Assembly: GCF_000236035.1 (NCBI RefSeq)
Contig: NZ_JH393257.1
Location: 1,030,240 to 1,094,239, forward strand
Direction: 5' to 3'
Length of the DNA stretch: 64,000 bases
DNA from: Vreelandella boliviensis LC1
GTDB lineage: Bacteria; Pseudomonadota; Gammaproteobacteria; Pseudomonadales; Halomonadaceae
This document shows, piece after piece, positions 55,807 through 64,000 of the stretch. The translations under genes and the position numbers were made by a program. Numbering within the stretch: the stretch's first letter is position 1; each line of letters opens with the position of its first letter. The notes beneath the pieces are model-generated. The model worked only from the letters and a program-made list of their open reading frames with translations. It was not told the origin of the DNA and searched no databases.

Positions 55807-56241
55807 TTAGTCCTCTACCTTGCCGCCAGCGGCTTCGATCGCTTCACGGGCACCTTTGGTGACCTTGATTCCGCGAACGGTAACCGCTGTTTTCAGTTCG
55901 CCAGAAAGGATGATCTTCGCGTGTAGCGTAGAATCCTTCAGCACGTTGGCTTCTTTCAAAGAAGCCATGGTGACTTCGCCACCGGCAACTTTAGCAAGCT
56001 CAGCCAGGCGTACTTCTTCAGAGACCAGAGACTTTGCAGACGTAAAACCGAATTTCGGTAAACGACGCTGCAAAGGCATCTGACCGCCTTCGAAACCGGG
56101 CTTAACACTGCCGCCACTACGTGCTTTCTGACCTTTGTGACCACGGCCACCGGTCTTACCAAGACCGGAACCGATGCCACGACCCACACGCTTTGCAGCG
56201 TGCTTGGAGCCCGGAGCCGGGCTTAGGCTATTGAGTTTCAT
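55807..56241 (-). CDS. rplO: Ribosomal protein L15
   Basis: 144 residues, [38 protein letters not shown], the glycine/basic-rich uL15 start. It binds 23S rRNA late in 50S assembly. It is three bases from rpmD and abuts secY. Confidence 0.98.
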   Translation of the reverse strand: MKLNSLSPAPGSKHAAKRVGRGIGSGLGKTGGRGHKGQKARSGGSVKPGFEGGQMPLQRRLPKFGFTSAKSLVSEEVRLAELAKVAGGEVTMASLKEANVLKDSTLHAKIILSGELKTAVTVRGIKVTKGAREAIEAAGGKVED

Positions 56242-56244
56242 GGA

Positions 56245-56427
56245 TTACTCTCCCTCAACGCGCACAAGGTAGTTAACCTTGTTGATCATGCCGCGTACGG
56301 CGGGGGTGTCTTCCAGTTCAACCGTATGACCGATGCGACGCAGACCCAAGCCCTTCATAGTAGCTTTGTGCTTGGGCATGATGCCGATGGTGCTCCGGAT
56401 CTGGGTAAACTTGATCGTTGCTGCCAT
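56245..56427 (-). CDS. rpmD: Ribosomal protein L30
   Basis: 60 residues: [30 protein letters not shown] is the uL30 core. Short bacterial form. It lies six bases after rpsE. Confidence 0.97.
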   Translation of the reverse strand: MAATIKFTQIRSTIGIMPKHKATMKGLGLRRIGHTVELEDTPAVRGMINKVNYLVRVEGE

Positions 56428-56433
56428 GGTGTC

Positions 56434-56934
56434 TTACCCCGTGATCGCTTCGACAGACAGACCGCGCTTAGCGGCCACGTCTTCCGGTGCTTGCATGGAG
56501 GAGAGACCTTTAACAGTCGCCCGTACCACGTTAACCGGGTTAGTGGAACCGTAGCACTTGGCCAGTACATCGTGGACACCGGCGAGCTCTAATACAGAGC
56601 GCATGGCGCCACCGGCGATAATACCGGTACCTTCTGAAGCCGGCTGCATGTACACCTTGGAAGCACCGTGACGGGCTTTGACCGGGTACTGCAGCGTATG
56701 GCCAGCAAGGTTCACCTTGACCATGTTGCGACGAGCTTGATCCATCGCTTTCTGGATTGCGACAGGCACTTCACGCGCCTTGCCACGACCGAAACCGACA
56801 CGACCTTTACCATCACCAACGACGGTCAGTGCGGTGAAGCCGAAAATACGACCACCTTTGACCACCTTGGCGACGCGGTTGACCTGCACTAACTTCTCTT
56901 GCAGATCACCGCTTTGCTGTTCGTTCTTCGCCAT
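56434..56934 (-). CDS. rpsE: Ribosomal protein S5
   Basis: 166 residues. [39 protein letters not shown] is the double-stranded RNA-binding domain; [24 protein letters not shown] the second. It helps decoding accuracy and mRNA unwinding at the 30S entry. Confidence 0.98.
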   Translation of the reverse strand: MAKNEQQSGDLQEKLVQVNRVAKVVKGGRIFGFTALTVVGDGKGRVGFGRGKAREVPVAIQKAMDQARRNMVKVNLAGHTLQYPVKARHGASKVYMQPASEGTGIIAGGAMRSVLELAGVHDVLAKCYGSTNPVNVVRATVKGLSSMQAPEDVAAKRGLSVEAITG

Positions 56935-56945
56935 CGTAAAACCCT

Positions 56946-57296
56946 TTAGAATTCCAGGCCGCCTTCACGTGCGGCGTCGGCCAGCGCCTTGACGCGGCCG
57001 TGATACTTAAAGCCAGCACGGTCGAAGGCCACCTGGGTGATGCCTGCTTCTTTAGCGCGTTCAGCAATCAGAGCACCTACTTTAGAGGCCGCATCTGAAT
57101 TGCCGGTCGCACCCTCGCGCAGTGCTTTGTCCAGCGTAGAAGCACTGGCTAGCACCTTGCCACCATCCGGCGAGATAATCTGCGCATAGATGTGACGCGG
57201 GGTACGGTTGACGCACAGGCGATACACGCCCAGCTCGCGGATCTTTGCGCGAGCGCGGCGGGCACGACGGAGACGAGATTCTTTCTTCGCGTTCAT
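56946..57296 (-). CDS. rplR: Ribosomal protein L18
   Basis: 116 residues. [34 protein letters not shown] is the typical basic N-terminal half. It binds 5S rRNA with L5 and L25. Confidence 0.98.
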   Translation of the reverse strand: MNAKKESRLRRARRARAKIRELGVYRLCVNRTPRHIYAQIISPDGGKVLASASTLDKALREGATGNSDAASKVGALIAERAKEAGITQVAFDRAGFKYHGRVKALADAAREGGLEF

Positions 57297-57305
57297 AACC
57301 CTGCC

Positions 57306-57836
57306 TTACTTCTTCTTGGCTTCTTTGCGACGCACCTGCTCGTCGGCGTACCGAACACCCTTGCCTTTGTACGGCTCGGGAGGACGGAAGGCGCGGATTT
57401 CCGCGGCGCACTGGCCGAGCATCTGCTTATCCGCGCTTTTCAGCACGATAACGGTGTTCTTCGGCGTTTCCGCTGAGACACCTTTAGGCAGTTCATAGTC
57501 GACCGGGTGCGAGAAGCCCAGTGAAAGATTGAGCGTCTGGCCCTTAGCTTGGGCACGATAACCGACGCCAACAATTTCGAGAGTTTTTGTGAAACCCTCG
57601 GATACGCCCGTTACCAGGTTCTGAACTAGGGCGCGGGTAGTACCGGCCATGGCCCAGCTCTTGGCAGACTCACTCGGGGCGAAGGTCAGCTGGCCATCTT
57701 CTTGACCGACCACTACATCAGAGTGGATGGTCATAGATAGCGTGCCCTGGCCGCCTTTGGCGGTTAGCTGGTCAGCATTGATTTTAATCTCAACGCCGGC
57801 AGGCACTTTAACCGGATATTTCGCTATGCGGGACAT
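57306..57836 (-). CDS. rplF: Ribosomal protein L6
   Basis: 176 residues. [20 protein letters not shown] and the C-terminal [27 protein letters not shown] are uL6 signatures. It lies near the factor-binding site of the 50S subunit. Confidence 0.98.
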   Translation of the reverse strand: MSRIAKYPVKVPAGVEIKINADQLTAKGGQGTLSMTIHSDVVVGQEDGQLTFAPSESAKSWAMAGTTRALVQNLVTGVSEGFTKTLEIVGVGYRAQAKGQTLNLSLGFSHPVDYELPKGVSAETPKNTVIVLKSADKQMLGQCAAEIRAFRPPEPYKGKGVRYADEQVRRKEAKKK

Positions 57837-57845
57837 TCCAGCCTC

Positions 57846-58238
57846 CTAGAATACGGTGCAGATGACTTCGCCACCGACACCCGCTTGGCGCGCGGCACGA
57901 TCGGTCATGACACCATTTGATGTGGTGACAATCGCGATACCCAGGCCATCGGCAACCTTAGGCAAGTTGTCCTTGCCCATGTAGCGGCGCAGGGACGGCT
58001 TGGAAACCCGCTGAATGTGCTCAATGACCGGCTTACCCTCAAAATACTTGAGAGTCACGGTTAGCTCAGGCTTAGCGCCCTCTGCTACCGCAAAGTCGGC
58101 AATATAGCCTTCTTCCTTTAGCACTCGGGCCACTTGCACTTTCAGCTTGGAGGACGGCATGGTTGCCGTCTCCTTGGTGGCCATCTGCGCATTGCGGATA
58201 CGGGTAAACATATCCGCCAGAGTGTCTTGCATGCTCAT
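57846..58238 (-). CDS. rpsH: Ribosomal protein S8
   Basis: 130 residues. [20 protein letters not shown] and the C-terminal [28 protein letters not shown] are diagnostic of uS8. It binds central 16S rRNA; in enterics S8 also represses the spc operon at the rplE mRNA. Confidence 0.98.
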   Translation of the reverse strand: MSMQDTLADMFTRIRNAQMATKETATMPSSKLKVQVARVLKEEGYIADFAVAEGAKPELTVTLKYFEGKPVIEHIQRVSKPSLRRYMGKDNLPKVADGLGIAIVTTSNGVMTDRAARQAGVGGEVICTVF

Positions 58239-58270
58239 TTAATGTGCGCTCCTGATAATTCTACGTGGCG

Positions 58271-58576
58271 TTACCAACTGGATTTTTTCAACCCAGGAAC
58301 GTCGCCACGCATGGCGGCTTCACGCAGCTTGTTACGGCCGAGACCGAACTTGTTGTAAAAACCGTGCGGACGACCGGTGATACGGCAGCGGTTACGCTGA
58401 CGCACCGGGCTTGAGTCGCGCGGCAGTTGCTGCAGCTTCAGCGTCGCCTCGAAGCGGTCTTCCTCAGTCGTATTCACGTCTGAGATGATCTTCTTGAGTT
58501 CAGCGCGCTTGGTCGCATACTTCGCGACCAGCTGAGTACGCTTAAGCTCACGCTCTACCATACTTTTCTTAGCCAT
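58271..58576 (-). CDS. rpsN: Ribosomal protein S14
   Basis: 101 residues, the long zinc-independent form ([41 protein letters not shown]). No CxxC pairs, so this copy does not need zinc. Confidence 0.98.
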   Translation of the reverse strand: MAKKSMVERELKRTQLVAKYATKRAELKKIISDVNTTEEDRFEATLKLQQLPRDSSPVRQRNRCRITGRPHGFYNKFGLGRNKLREAAMRGDVPGLKKSSW

Positions 58577-58586
58577 GATCCCAGCC

Positions 58587-59126
58587 CTATTTCTTGAACG
58601 GGAAGTTCAGCGCGGTTAGCAGCGCACGACCTTCCTCGTCGGTTTTGGCGGTCGTCGTGATTGTGACGTCCAACCCCCGGATGCGATCGATTTTATCATA
58701 CTCGATCTCCGGGAAGATGATCTGCTCACGCACACCCATAGAGTAATTGCCACGACCGTCGAAAGACTTCGGGTTGAGACCACGGAAGTCACGCACGCGG
58801 GGAATCGCAATGTAAACCAAACGGTCCAAGAAGTCCCACATACGCTCTGCGCGCAGTGTTACCTTGATGCCGATTGGCCAACCTTCACGTACCTTAAAGC
58901 CCGCGATGGACTTACGTGCCTTGGTCACCAACGGTTTTTGACCAGAGAGCTTCTCTAGATCGCCGATGGCATTGTCAATCAACTTTTTATCGTTGACTGC
59001 TTCGCCGATACCCATGTTCAGAGTCACTTTCGTGATCCGGGGTACCTGCATAACGTTGGCATAGCTGAACTCTTCTTTGAGTTGAGCTGCTACCTCGTTT
59101 TGATAACGTTCTTTCAAGTTCGCCAT
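58587..59126 (-). CDS. rplE: Ribosomal protein L5
   Basis: 179 residues. [22 protein letters not shown] and [23 protein letters not shown] are uL5 blocks. It binds 5S rRNA and contacts the 30S head and P-site tRNA. Confidence 0.98.
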   Translation of the reverse strand: MANLKERYQNEVAAQLKEEFSYANVMQVPRITKVTLNMGIGEAVNDKKLIDNAIGDLEKLSGQKPLVTKARKSIAGFKVREGWPIGIKVTLRAERMWDFLDRLVYIAIPRVRDFRGLNPKSFDGRGNYSMGVREQIIFPEIEYDKIDRIRGLDVTITTTAKTDEEGRALLTALNFPFKK

Positions 59127-59144
59127 TTTGCTACCCGACTCGCG

Positions 59145-59459
59145 TTAGGCGTCGATCTGCGTCTGCGTCGACTTGTAGATACGTACCTTGGTACCGTCTT
59201 CCTTCACTTGGAAGCCGACGCGATCCGCCTTACCGGTCTCCGAATTGAAGATGGCTACGTTGGACGCGTGAATCGGAGCCTCACGCTCGACGATACCGCC
59301 CTGATTACCCGCCATGGGATTTGGCTTGGTGTGACGTTTAATCATGTTCACACCGGACACCAAGAAGCGGTTTTCTAGTACCCGCTTAACGGTGCCACGT
59401 TTGCCTTTATCCTTCCCGGCGATGACGATGACTTCATCGTCACGTTTGATCTTTTGCAT
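59145..59459 (-). CDS. rplX: Ribosomal protein L24
   Basis: 104 residues. [21 protein letters not shown] is the KOW motif. It initiates 50S assembly. Confidence 0.98.
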   Translation of the reverse strand: MQKIKRDDEVIVIAGKDKGKRGTVKRVLENRFLVSGVNMIKRHTKPNPMAGNQGGIVEREAPIHASNVAIFNSETGKADRVGFQVKEDGTKVRIYKSTQTQIDA

Positions 59460-59473
59460 ATCCGCCTCGCTCC

Positions 59474-59845
59474 TTACAGCACTTCAGGCGCTAAGGAAAT
59501 GATCTTCATGAACTTTTCATTACGAAGTTCACGAGTCACCGGCCCAAAAATACGGGTACCGATTGGCTGTTCGTTGGTGTTATTCAACAAAACTGCCGCA
59601 TTTCCATCGAAACGGATGAGCGAACCGTCGGGACGACGGACGCCACTACGGGTCCGGACCACGACCGCTTTTAGCACCTGGCCTTTTTTGACCTTGCCAC
59701 GCGGAATCGCTTCCTTAACCGTGACCTTGATGATATCACCAACGCGAGCGTAACGACGGTGTGAACCGCCTAACACCTTGATGCACTGCACCCGGCGCGC
59801 TCCGCTGTTGTCGGCGACATCCAGCATTGTCTGAGTCTGAATCAT
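59474..59845 (-). CDS. rplN: Ribosomal protein L14
   Basis: 123 residues, [28 protein letters not shown]. It lies at the subunit interface. A 49-bp gap to rpsQ separates the S10-type and spc-type parts of the cluster. Confidence 0.98.
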   Translation of the reverse strand: MIQTQTMLDVADNSGARRVQCIKVLGGSHRRYARVGDIIKVTVKEAIPRGKVKKGQVLKAVVVRTRSGVRRPDGSLIRFDGNAAVLLNNTNEQPIGTRIFGPVTRELRNEKFMKIISLAPEVL

Positions 59846-59894
59846 CGGTTTTCTCCAAACCTAATCTGACTGCACTGGTTGACAAGCCTTGGGA

Positions 59895-60164
59895 TTAACC
59901 CTTGGCGTGTTCAACCACCTCGACCAGCGTCCAAGCTTTTTTCTTGGAAAGCGGACGGCACTCTTGAATAGAGACCGTATCGCCTGCCTTAGCTTGGTTC
60001 GCCTCATCATGGGCGTGCAGCTTGGTGGAGCGCTTAACGTATTTTCCGTAGATCGGGTGACGCTCGCGCCGCTCGATCATGACGACGATGGACTTGTCCA
60101 TCTTATCGCTCACCACTTTACCGGTGAGCGTACGCTTTGTGTTTTCTTCGGCCATCTCAATCAC
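59895..60164 (-). CDS. rpsQ: Ribosomal protein S17
   Basis: 89 residues; [31 protein letters not shown] is the uS17 OB-fold. Its frame overlaps the end of rpmC by eight bases. The first residues may be MAEENTK at 60155 rather than MIEMAEE at 60164. Confidence 0.96.
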   Translation of the reverse strand: MIEMAEENTKRTLTGKVVSDKMDKSIVVMIERRERHPIYGKYVKRSTKLHAHDEANQAKAGDTVSIQECRPLSKKKAWTLVEVVEHAKG

Positions 60165-60351
60165 CTGCCTTCTCGTTGAGCAAAGTCTTTACGCGGGCAA
60201 TATCCCGACGGACCTGCTTGAGCAGATGAGTCTGGCTCAGTTGGCCAGTGGCCTTCTGCATGCGCAGGTTAAACTGCTCGCGGAGGAGTTCGAGGAGTTG
60301 CTCCTGGAGCTCTCCTGCGGACTTTTCACGAATTTCCTGGGCTTTCATCAC
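60157..60351 (-). CDS. rpmC: Ribosomal protein L29
   Basis: 64 residues, a two-helix protein ([31 protein letters not shown]). It lies at the peptide exit and near the SRP/trigger-factor docking site. Overlaps rplP by four bases. Confidence 0.97.
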   Translation of the reverse strand: MMKAQEIREKSAGELQEQLLELLREQFNLRMQKATGQLSQTHLLKQVRRDIARVKTLLNEKAGD

Positions 60352-60761
60352 ATCACCGTCCGTTTCGCAAAGGTGGTGGATAAGGGCATTTTCTGTGCGG
60401 CAAGCTCAAACGCTTCACGTGCGAGCTCTTCCGACACGCCTTCAATTTCATACAGGACCCGACCCGGTTGGATCTGGGCAACCCAGTACTCAACAGAACC
60501 TTTACCTTTACCCATACGAACTTCGAGCGGCTTCTTGGAGATCGGCTTATCAGGGAAGACGCGGATCCAGATTTTACCGCCACGCTTAACGTGACGTGTG
60601 ATCGCACGACGGCCAGCTTCGATCTGACGCGCAGTGATGCGGCCGCGACCAGTAGCTTTAAGGCCGTATTCCCCGAAGCTGATCTTGCTTCCGCGATGCG
60701 CCAGGCCACGGTTGCGGCCTTTCATCATCTTGCGGAATTTCATACGCTTGGGCTGTAACAT
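60348..60761 (-). CDS. rplP: Ribosomal protein L16
   Basis: 137 residues, [24 protein letters not shown] then [34 protein letters not shown]. It helps position A-site tRNA. Confidence 0.98.
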   Translation of the reverse strand: MLQPKRMKFRKMMKGRNRGLAHRGSKISFGEYGLKATGRGRITARQIEAGRRAITRHVKRGGKIWIRVFPDKPISKKPLEVRMGKGKGSVEYWVAQIQPGRVLYEIEGVSEELAREAFELAAQKMPLSTTFAKRTVM

Positions 60762-60776
60762 CGACTCGCTCTCCCC

Positions 60777-61475
60777 TTACCTGGAACCTTTCTTCTTGGG
60801 CGCGTTGCCGGCAGGCTGTTTGGCCTTGGCACGTACTTCCTCGATACCACCGAGGATTTCACCCTTGAAGATCCACACTTTGACGCCGATAACGCCATAG
60901 GTGGTGTGAGCTTCGTAAGTGGCGTAGTCGATATCCGCACGCAACGTGTGCAGCGGAACGCGACCCTCGCGGTACCATTCGGTACGTGCGATTTCAGCGC
61001 CACCAAGACGACCTGACAGCTGAATCTTGATGCCACCAGCGCCAAGACGCATTGCGTTCTGTACCGCGCGCTTCATAGCACGACGGAACATCACGCGACG
61101 CTCAAGCTGACCCGCTACGTTAGCAGCGACTAGCTTGGCATCCAGCTCGGGCTTGCGAACTTCTTCGATGTTCACATGCACGGGGACACCCATCATCTGG
61201 GTGAGATCGCGACGCAAACGGTCGACATCTTCACCTTTCTTACCAATCACGATACCCGGACGGGCAGTGTGAATGGTGATGCGGGCGTTGTTCGCCGGAC
61301 GCTCGATGTGAATGCGGCTAACGGAGGCGCTTTTAAGACGCTTTTCCAGGAAGCTACGCACTTCGAGATCGTTATTGAGCTTATCGGCGTAAGCGCCGCG
61401 CTCAGCATACCAGACAGAAGCATGGTCTTTGACGATGCCCAGTCGAATGCCTGTTGGATTGACTTTCTGACCCAT
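60777..61475 (-). CDS. rpsC: Ribosomal protein S3
   Basis: 232 residues. [20 protein letters not shown], then the KH domain [21 protein letters not shown]. It lies at the mRNA entry of the 30S head. Confidence 0.98.
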   Translation of the reverse strand: MGQKVNPTGIRLGIVKDHASVWYAERGAYADKLNNDLEVRSFLEKRLKSASVSRIHIERPANNARITIHTARPGIVIGKKGEDVDRLRRDLTQMMGVPVHVNIEEVRKPELDAKLVAANVAGQLERRVMFRRAMKRAVQNAMRLGAGGIKIQLSGRLGGAEIARTEWYREGRVPLHTLRADIDYATYEAHTTYGVIGVKVWIFKGEILGGIEEVRAKAKQPAGNAPKKKGSR

Positions 61476-61485
61476 CGGTCGACTC

Positions 61486-61818
61486 CTACTTCTCGGCTAC
61501 CTTGACGGTGATGTGGCACGTGCGCTTCAAGATACGATCCGCACGCCCCTTGGCACGCGGCTTGATACGCTTGAGCGTCATGCCCTCATCGACGCAGATG
61601 GTCGAGACACGCAGCTCGTCAATATCCATGCCGTTATTTTCTTCCGCATTCGCAATCGCGGATTGCAGCACCTTCTTAACCAGCTTGGCAGCCTTCTTTG
61701 GTGAGAAGGTCAGCAGGTCGAGTGCCTCGGCGACAGGTTTACCGCGCACCTGGTCAGCCACCAAACGGGCCTTCTGGGCGGATAAACGAGCGCCAAGCAG
61801 CTTAGCTGTGACTTCCAT
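61486..61818 (-). CDS. rplV: Ribosomal protein L22
   Basis: 110 residues. [23 protein letters not shown] and the hairpin loop region [23 protein letters not shown] that lines the exit tunnel. Confidence 0.98.
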   Translation of the reverse strand: MEVTAKLLGARLSAQKARLVADQVRGKPVAEALDLLTFSPKKAAKLVKKVLQSAIANAEENNGMDIDELRVSTICVDEGMTLKRIKPRAKGRADRILKRTCHITVKVAEK

Positions 61819-61836
61819 CTCTCAATCCTCTCTGGC

Positions 61837-62112
61837 TTACCGTTTGGCTTTTTTATCCGCCGCATGCCCGCGATAAGTGCGAGTAGCAGCGAATTCGCCC
61901 AATTTGTGGCCAACCATTTCCTCGGATACGTGCACCGGGACGTGTTGGCGACCGTTATGGACCGCGATAGTGAGGCCTACCATATTGGGCAGGATCATAG
62001 AACGACGCGACCAAGTCTTGATCGGTTTGCGATCGTTCTTCTCCACTGCAGCCTCTACCTTCTTCAAAAGATGAAGGTCAATGAAGGGACCTTTCTTTAG
62101 TGAACGTGGCAC
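61837..62112 (-). CDS. rpsS: Ribosomal protein S19
   Basis: 91 residues, [20 protein letters not shown] then [22 protein letters not shown]. It sits in the 30S head beside S13. Confidence 0.98.
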   Translation of the reverse strand: MPRSLKKGPFIDLHLLKKVEAAVEKNDRKPIKTWSRRSMILPNMVGLTIAVHNGRQHVPVHVSEEMVGHKLGEFAATRTYRGHAADKKAKR

Positions 62113-62145
62113 AGCCGTTACCTCTTAATGTCTTGGCAATTTAGA

Positions 62146-62976
62146 TCAACGCGTCTTATTACGACGACGAATGATCAGCTTGTCGGTGCGCTTGTTCTTA
62201 CGCGTCTTGTGACCCTTAGTCGGCACACCCCATGGGGATACCGGGTGACGACCACCACTGGTGCGGCCTTCGCCACCACCGTGCGGGTGATCGACTGGGT
62301 TCATCGCGACACCGCGAACAGTCGGACGCACACCTCTCCAGCGCTTCGCACCGGCCTTGCCAAGTTGACGCAGGCTGTGCTCGGAGTTGCTCACTTCACC
62401 CAAGGTCGCACGGCACTCGGCCAACACTTTACGCATTTCGCCAGAGCGAAGACGCAAGGTGGCATAGTTACCTTCACGAGCGACCAACTGGGCGCTTGTA
62501 CCGGCACTGCGAGCAATCTGCGCGCCTTTACCCGGCTTGAGTTCGATGCAGTGCACCGTAGAACCCAACGGGATGTTGCGCAGCGGCAAGGCATTGCCTT
62601 TCTTGATTGACGCGTTAACACCAGATTCCAGCACGGCACCCGCGCTGACACCTTTCGGTGCAATGATGTAACGACGCTCACCATCGGCATACTTCAGCAG
62701 CGCAATGTGCGCACTGCGGTTGGGATCGTGCTCAAGACGCTCAACGGTGGCAGGAATGCCATCCTTGGTGCGTTTGAAATCGATCAACCGATAGTGGTGA
62801 CGATGACCACCGCCCACGTGGCGGGTGGTGATACGACCGTAGTTGTTACGGCCGCCGGACTTGGACTGTTTTTCTAAAAGCGGTGCATAAGCACGGCCTT
62901 TAAACAGTTCCTCGCCAACGATCTTGACGACGTGGCGACGACCGGCGGAAGTGGGTTTGGTCTTGACGATTGCCAT
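62146..62976 (-). CDS. rplB: Ribosomal protein L2
   Basis: 276 residues. [24 protein letters not shown] and the C-terminal [30 protein letters not shown], with the conserved histidine near the peptidyl transferase centre. Confidence 0.98.
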   Translation of the reverse strand: MAIVKTKPTSAGRRHVVKIVGEELFKGRAYAPLLEKQSKSGGRNNYGRITTRHVGGGHRHHYRLIDFKRTKDGIPATVERLEHDPNRSAHIALLKYADGERRYIIAPKGVSAGAVLESGVNASIKKGNALPLRNIPLGSTVHCIELKPGKGAQIARSAGTSAQLVAREGNYATLRLRSGEMRKVLAECRATLGEVSNSEHSLRQLGKAGAKRWRGVRPTVRGVAMNPVDHPHGGGEGRTSGGRHPVSPWGVPTKGHKTRKNKRTDKLIIRRRNKTR

Positions 62977-62993
62977 TATCCGTACTCCTGCCC

Positions 62994-63290
62994 TTATTCG
63001 GCGCCAGAGAAGTCTTCGAGCGTTTCACCCGCAGCCAGGGTCACATACGCTTTGCGGTAACCCTTACGCAGGCCAACGCCGTTCGCAGTACGCTTCGTTT
63101 TACCCTTCATGTTCAATACCTGAACACTGCCGACCTTCTTGCCGAAAAGTGCTTCAACGGCCTTCTTGATCTCGGGCTTGGTAGCATCAGATGCCACCTT
63201 GAAAACGTACTGGTTGCGCTCGGCTGCCATCGCGGCCTTTTCGGTCACGTGCGGCCCAAGCAGAACCTTAAATACGCGTTCCTGGTTCAT
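62994..63290 (-). CDS. rplW: Ribosomal protein L23
   Basis: 98 residues. [21 protein letters not shown] and [24 protein letters not shown] are uL23 blocks. It lies at the exit tunnel mouth. Overlaps rplD by four bases. Confidence 0.98.
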   Translation of the reverse strand: MNQERVFKVLLGPHVTEKAAMAAERNQYVFKVASDATKPEIKKAVEALFGKKVGSVQVLNMKGKTKRTANGVGLRKGYRKAYVTLAAGETLEDFSGAE

Positions 63291-63892
63291 GCCAGCTTCT
63301 CCTCGAATTTACGCAGGGCGGAGACGGTAATCAGCACCTTATCAAAGGCGACCAGACTTACCGGGTCAGCTGCCGCGACATCCACCACGTCAACGTGGGG
63401 GAGATTGCGTGCGGCTAAATAAAGCTTTTCGTCAACTTCTTCAGTCACGATCAACACTTTTTCAAGGTTGAGCTCTTTTAGCTTGGCAGCTACCTGCTTG
63501 GTCTTAGGCGCATCGACGACGAACTCTTCAATCGCCACTAAACGCTCTTGACGTACCAGCTCTGACAAGATAGAGCGCATCGCTGCACGGTACATCTTGC
63601 GGTTAACCTTCTGGGTGTAGTCTTGCGGACGCGCCGCGAAGGTTACGCCACCACTACGCCATAGCGGAGAGCGGATGGTACCGGCACGTGCACGACCGGT
63701 GCCTTTCTGACGCCACGGCTTCTTACCACCGCCACGAACGTCGGAACGACTCTTTTGTGCGCGAGTTCCCTGACGACCAGCCGCCAAATAGGCAGTGACC
63801 ACTTGGTGAACAAGCGCTTCGTTGAATTCTTTGCCAAAAGTGGCGTCGGCTACTTCAACGGTACCCGCGCCTGCAGCAAGATTCAGATTCAT
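63287..63892 (-). CDS. rplD: Ribosomal protein L4
   Basis: 201 residues. [46 protein letters not shown] is the tunnel-lining extension. In enterics L4 also represses the S10 operon leader, which would lie outside this window. Confidence 0.98.
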   Translation of the reverse strand: MNLNLAAGAGTVEVADATFGKEFNEALVHQVVTAYLAAGRQGTRAQKSRSDVRGGGKKPWRQKGTGRARAGTIRSPLWRSGGVTFAARPQDYTQKVNRKMYRAAMRSILSELVRQERLVAIEEFVVDAPKTKQVAAKLKELNLEKVLIVTEEVDEKLYLAARNLPHVDVVDVAAADPVSLVAFDKVLITVSALRKFEEKLA

Positions 63893-63907
63893 TGGTAATT
63901 ATCCCCT

Positions 63908-64000
63908 TCAGCCTGCTTTCACGGCGCTGCGAACGATAACGTCACTACCGGGAGCACCCGGTACGGCGCCTTTAATCAGCAGCAGGTTACGCTCGGCGTC
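63908..64000 (-). CDS. rplC: Ribosomal protein L3, C-terminal end (partial)
   Basis: The last 30 residues are visible: [18 protein letters not shown], then the end SAVKAG, the uL3 C-terminus. The remainder lies beyond the window. It is 15 bp upstream of rplD in the usual S10-operon order. Confidence 0.93.
   Translation of the reverse strand, partial: DAERNLLLIKGAVPGAPGSDVIVRSAVKAG

Noticed and set aside
1..64000. Insertion sequences, prophage genes or rRNA/tRNA operons
   Set aside because: No transposase, integrase or phage structural gene and no complete tRNA or rRNA was recognised on either strand.

Overview
The window looks like chromosomal DNA of a moderately GC-rich gammaproteobacterium. 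The S10-spc-alpha ribosomal block, the glnA-ntrBC arrangement with sigma-54 promoters, TrhP (YegQ type), entericidin, ChaN, DUF6435/DUF6164-type proteins and a type I-F CRISPR-Cas locus together suggest Halomonadaceae (Halomonas/Vreelandella). This placement is inferred from gene content and was not tested by a search.

Layout. 1-3000: the end of a sugar-type ABC ATPase, a long nested inverted repeat, then an ECF42-type sigma factor with a C-terminal TPR-like region and its partner genes (VOC, YCII/DGPF, DUF1428) behind a matching promoter. 3000-9300: a periplasmic 5'-nucleotidase, a GT4 glycosyltransferase with a PAP2 phosphatase, a tiny membrane protein, a probable CsrA-sequestering sRNA (CsrB/RsmZ type) at about 7019-7235, entericidin, a YqiA-like esterase, a DUF6435 protein and a ChaN-like lipoprotein. 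9300-14700: nitrogen control (ntrC, ntrB, a DUF4124 protein, glnA), with recognisable sigma-54 promoters and NtrC sites upstream of both ntrB and glnA. 14700-18000: a GT2-like protein, an acyltransferase-3 protein, an esterase and a small orphan protein.

18059-34704 is a complete type I-F CRISPR-Cas locus read on the minus strand: cas1, cas2-3, csy1, csy2, csy3, cas6f, an intrinsic terminator, a leader carrying an exact rRNA-type boxA, and a very long array of 134 repeats and 133 spacers. A truncated HicB-like open frame sits on the plus strand between cas2-3 and csy1. Repeats come in two versions that differ in the crRNA 5' handle. The older, trailer-side third is mostly one version and the newer two thirds are entirely the other.

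34860-51000: a signal-peptide protein, a zinc ABC importer (small His-bearing membrane protein, ZnuC, ZnuB and a His-rich ZnuA) with a candidate Zur operator, a divergent ampR-like/ampC-like pair, a ChrR-like cupin, DUF6164, GloA, a small unknown, a TPP riboswitch controlling thiM-thiE with a coupled LysR gene, DoxX, a DODA-type dioxygenase, TrhP, an EamA transporter and a D,D-carboxypeptidase with a SPOR domain.

51174-64000: the minus-strand ribosomal cluster from rplC (cut by the window edge) through rplQ, including secY and rpoA, ending in a strong terminator. A 13-bp hairpin lies in the rpmJ-rpsM gap.

The points most worth checking are the CsrB-like sRNA, the boxA in the CRISPR leader of a giant array, the repeat-handle dimorphism, the pair of related spacers, and the HicB-like fragment facing the csy promoter.
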